Positions 6,177-8,501 of a stretch of 8,501 nucleotides of DNA are shown one piece after another. Under the pieces are notes generated by a model that made no database searches, was not told the origin of the DNA, and was given only the letters and a program-made list of their open reading frames with translations. Source of the stretch: an uncultured Clostridiaceae bacterium (lineage in GTDB: Bacteria > Bacillota > Clostridia > Lachnospirales > Lachnospiraceae); NCBI GenBank assembly GCA_947175375.1, contig CAMWMT010000091.1, forward strand, positions 1 through 8,501. The letters run 5' to 3'. Made by a program: the position numbers and the translations under genes. Positions within the stretch are counted from its first letter, which is position 1, and every line of letters starts with the position of its first letter.

Positions 6177-6896
6177 ATGAATGAGGCAGTCAGACTGATC
6201 CAGAAGCTGGACAGAGAACGCAGGGCGTATCTTGAGACTTATTTTGCAGGGGCGCCTTTCTGGCTGATGGATGCGTTTCAGGTAATCCGGATGCCTAAAA
6301 ACCGAACCTTTATTATGGAAGGAGAACCTGCGGAGGATATCTATATCCTTTTAAAGGGAACAGTGGTGGCAGAGGAACACAGAGTCAAGGACATGACCTA
6401 TGGATTTATCCGTTTTCATCCTGTCGAAGTGTTCGGAGTTATGGAACTCATGCTGGAGATGGAGAACTATCAGACGACGCTAGTGACGATGGAGGAAAGC
6501 GTTCTCTTAAAGACCAGCCGGAAGATGTTTGGAAAATGGTTTGAACACGACTTCTGTGCATATCGTATGGAGTGCAAGAAGGTGGGGAGATACCTTCTGG
6601 AGCAGGCGCGCAAGGAACGATTGTATGTGCTGCTTCAGGGAGTGGAGCGGATTTATCTGGTACTCTATAAGATGTATCAGTCCTATGCCCGAAAGGGACA
6701 GTGCAGTCTCTATATGAGTCGGAAAGATTTTACAGAGACTGCTGGCGTATCCGAACGGACAGTCACCAGAACATTAAAGGCACTGGAAGAAAAGGGATGC
6801 ATCACCCGGGAGGGATGGAAGATCCGGATCACAGAAAAGCAATACCGGATGATACGGGAGTTGCTGGAAGATAAATTGTACGAGTTTGAAGAATAG
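6177..6896 (+). CDS. Crp/Fnr-family transcriptional regulator
   Basis: This 239-residue DNA-binding protein has an N-terminal cyclic-nucleotide-like beta-barrel (about residues 38-125, with GEPAEDIYILLKGTV), a long linking helix (about 130-165) and a C-terminal winged helix (about 175-239). The recognition helix is GVSERTVTRTLKALEEKG at 190-207. Compared with E. coli CRP (SRETVGR), the Arg and Glu are swapped (Glu193, Arg194), so its target should differ from a CRP box. The Arg-Ser that binds cAMP phosphate is absent (NYQTTLV at 97-103), and no N-terminal cysteine cluster like that of FNR is seen, so the signal is unknown. The start ATG 6177 follows a weak GGGTGG and lies 21 nt after the deoB stop, in the same operon. 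It may regulate this cluster, perhaps through the motif shared by the yjjI and udp promoters. Confidence 0.88.
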   Translation: MNEAVRLIQKLDRERRAYLETYFAGAPFWLMDAFQVIRMPKNRTFIMEGEPAEDIYILLKGTVVAEEHRVKDMTYGFIRFHPVEVFGVMELMLEMENYQTTLVTMEESVLLKTSRKMFGKWFEHDFCAYRMECKKVGRYLLEQARKERLYVLLQGVERIYLVLYKMYQSYARKGQCSLYMSRKDFTETAGVSERTVTRTLKALEEKGCITREGWKIRITEKQYRMIRELLEDKLYEFEE

Positions 6897-6912
6897 AGGG
6901 GATAAGAAACGG

Positions 6913-7752
6913 ATGAAAGTGACTGTAAACCGGATCATTCCGTTCAGCAGCGTGGATGGTCCGGGTAACCGGACAACAATCTTTCTGCAGGGCTGTAACA
7001 TTAACTGCAAGTACTGCCATAACCCGGAGACGAGAGGACTCTGCCAACACTGCGGTGTTTGTGTGGACAACTGTCCGGAGGGTGCATTGTCCATGGTGGA
7101 CGGACGAGTCTCCTATGACCTGGAAAAATGTGTCCAGTGCGATACCTGTATTCATGTCTGTCCTCATGACAGTTCGCCAAGGACGCAGGAATTGTCACCG
7201 GAAGAAGTGTATGAACGGGTTCGAAAGCAGATTCCGTTTATCAGGGGCATCTCCGTGTCCGGAGGAGAATGCATGCTGCAGCCTGCATTTCTTACAGAAC
7301 TGTTTCGGATGGCGAAGGCTGACGGACTGACTACCCTGATTGACAGTAACGGGACGATCCCGTTTTCGGAGTATCCGGAACTGATGGATGTGACAGACGG
7401 GGTCATGCTGGATATCAAAGCATTTGACTGTGAGGAACACAAAAAAGTAACGGATGCTCCCAATGAAGTGGTTCTTTCCAATGCAGTCTGGCTGGCAGAA
7501 CATGCAAAATTATACGAAGTGAGAGCAGTGATCGTTCCGGATCTCTATGACACGGAGCGCAGTATCCGCAATATGGGGGCATTCCTTGCACCATATCTGG
7601 CAGTCCATGCGTTTCGGATCAAAGTGATCGCATACAGACCCATGGGGGTGCGTGAGGAATATGCCTGTTATCAGGTGCCGGATCAGGAGTATTTGAATTA
7701 TCTGGCAGATATCCTGAGAGAGTATGGATTTCAGAATATCATTATTATATAA
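6913..7752 (+). CDS. yjjW: YjjW-family glycyl radical enzyme activase (radical SAM)
   Basis: This 279-residue radical-SAM enzyme is predicted to place the glycyl radical on YjjI, using S-adenosylmethionine and an electron from its iron-sulfur clusters. The SAM cluster motif CX3CX2C is Cys28, Cys32 and Cys35 (GCNINCKYCHNPET). Two ferredoxin-type [4Fe-4S] motifs are inserted next: Cys44-47-50-54 and Cys73-76-79-83, the layout of activases for non-PFL glycyl radical enzymes. SGGEC, at about 116-120, is the SAM-binding GGE motif. ATG 6913 is preceded by GAGGGG (6896-6901) at a rather long 11 nt; a TTG at 6886 inside the regulator gene has no binding site. The regulator stop is 16 nt upstream, so both are in one operon. 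The gene is 3.5 kb away from its likely target yjjI and under a different but similar promoter. Confidence 0.92.
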   Translation: MKVTVNRIIPFSSVDGPGNRTTIFLQGCNINCKYCHNPETRGLCQHCGVCVDNCPEGALSMVDGRVSYDLEKCVQCDTCIHVCPHDSSPRTQELSPEEVYERVRKQIPFIRGISVSGGECMLQPAFLTELFRMAKADGLTTLIDSNGTIPFSEYPELMDVTDGVMLDIKAFDCEEHKKVTDAPNEVVLSNAVWLAEHAKLYEVRAVIVPDLYDTERSIRNMGAFLAPYLAVHAFRIKVIAYRPMGVREEYACYQVPDQEYLNYLADILREYGFQNIIII

Positions 7753-7779
7753 AGCAGCGGATGCGAAACTGGAAATATT

Positions 7780-8403
7780 ATGAAACAGGGAAAGATTACA
7801 ATAAAAAGTATTCTTGCAGCAGCTTTTGGCGTTCTATTAGTGGGGATTGGTGTGGCATTTAACAACTGCGCCGGATTCGGAAACGATTCCATCGGGATTG
7901 TCTATGACGGAATCCGCAATATCAGTGGTATGGATCAGGTGCAGCTTGGTATGGCATCCAATATGGTAAATTTGTCACTGATGATACTGCTGTTTTTTAT
8001 CGGGAGACGTTATGTAAGCGTCGGTACATTTGTCTATCTGCTTCCTTACGGGTTTTGTGTGGATGCAGGGAATTTTCTGTACCGTCTGCTGGCATTCTCG
8101 GAAAGTACGGGTATGCGGGTGATATTCAGCGTAACTGGATGTGCCCTGGTATGTCTGGGTGTGGCAATCTATATTACCGTAGATATTGGGGTGGATCCAT
8201 TTACTGGTATCGTGCTGGTGTTGCGGGATATGTTGAAAAAAGAATATCGGTATGTCAAGATTGGATTTGACATTACCATGATCGTCATTGGCACAGCCAT
8301 GGGCGGAAAACTGGGGATGGTGACGCTTATCACTGCAGTGGCGGTGGGGCCGGCAATCCAGTTTTTTTCCGGACTTATAAAAAAATACTGGCTGGAACTT
8401 TAA
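7780..8403 (+). CDS. YczE/YitT-like integral membrane protein
   Basis: This 207-residue membrane protein appears to have about five or six membrane segments (about 10-30, 56-76, 80-98, 111-132, 162-178 and 180-200). It resembles the YczE/YyaS/YitT family: an N-terminal GVLLVGIGVAF segment with NN following, and GVDPFTG at about 137-143, a motif these proteins share. No function is established for this family as far as I know; a transporter is a common guess. The start ATG 7780 has only a weak GGAAA upstream and lies 27 nt after yjjW, so it is probably the last gene of the same transcript. Downstream, 8404-8478 shows no clear terminator. Its presence in the cluster may mean transport of a substrate or product of the pathway, but that is a guess from position. 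Confidence 0.75.
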   Translation: MKQGKITIKSILAAAFGVLLVGIGVAFNNCAGFGNDSIGIVYDGIRNISGMDQVQLGMASNMVNLSLMILLFFIGRRYVSVGTFVYLLPYGFCVDAGNFLYRLLAFSESTGMRVIFSVTGCALVCLGVAIYITVDIGVDPFTGIVLVLRDMLKKEYRYVKIGFDITMIVIGTAMGGKLGMVTLITAVAVGPAIQFFSGLIKKYWLEL

Positions 8404-8478
8404 AAGATGTTTGTCTGAAGAATTACAATCAGGTGGCCTTTTTATGGCTGCATCATTATTATATCAGGAGGAAATGCT

Positions 8479-8501
8479 ATGGAAGCGAAAAAGATTTTGA
8501 G
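8479..8501 (+). CDS. Start of an unidentified gene, cut by the window edge
   Basis: ATG 8479 is preceded by a strong GGAGG (8467-8471) with 7 nt spacing, and the frame stays open to the end of the window, encoding MEAKKIL. An out-of-register ATG at 8474 is only 2 nt from the binding site and is unlikely. The gap of 75 nt from the membrane protein gene is AT-rich, and a -10-like TATTATAT near 8457-8464 could mean a separate promoter. Seven residues give no clue to function. Confidence 0.6.

Noticed and set aside
8404..8478. Possible third copy of the shared promoter motif (TTTGTC at 8410) before the last gene
   Set aside because: Only six bases match and there is no TATAAA-like box at the required distance.

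Overview
The window looks like a chromosomal segment from an anaerobic Gram-positive gut bacterium of the Clostridia, most likely Lachnospiraceae (Blautia/Ruminococcus-like). The evidence is strong AGGAGG-type ribosome binding sites, Firmicutes-type TATAAA promoters, a glycyl radical enzyme that only works without oxygen, and tightly packed same-strand genes. All recognised genes are on the + strand.

Layout. Positions 1-985 hold the end of one BMP-type ABC transporter permease gene and a complete second permease gene, the tail of a probable nucleoside uptake operon. Positions 986-1287 are non-coding and dominated by nested inverted repeats that look like a small mobile or structured element. 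A hotdog-fold acyl-CoA thioesterase follows (1288-1698). A promoter at about 1731-1773 drives a monocistronic yjjI-type glycyl radical enzyme gene (1807-3351), closed by an intrinsic terminator. A second, closely similar promoter (3467-3509) and a 138-nt leader precede a long apparent operon: udp (uridine phosphorylase), cdd (cytidine deaminase), deoB (phosphopentomutase), a Crp/Fnr-family regulator, yjjW (activase of the glycyl radical enzyme) and a YczE/YitT-like membrane protein. The first codons of another gene start at 8479.

How it fits together. Nucleosides enter through the ABC transporter. Cdd converts (deoxy)cytidine to (deoxy)uridine, Udp splits uridine to uracil and ribose 1-phosphate, and DeoB moves the phosphate from C1 to C5 of ribose or deoxyribose for central metabolism. 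YjjW is the predicted radical-SAM activase of YjjI. The substrate of YjjI is not known to me. That it is encoded inside a nucleoside cluster here, and beside the deo operon in E. coli, suggests a reaction on a nucleoside- or (deoxy)ribose-derived compound. The most interesting points are this link, the matching promoters of yjjI and udp-to-yjjW with a shared motif where a class-II activator would bind, the Crp/Fnr protein that may act there, and the inverted-repeat element at 1071-1266.
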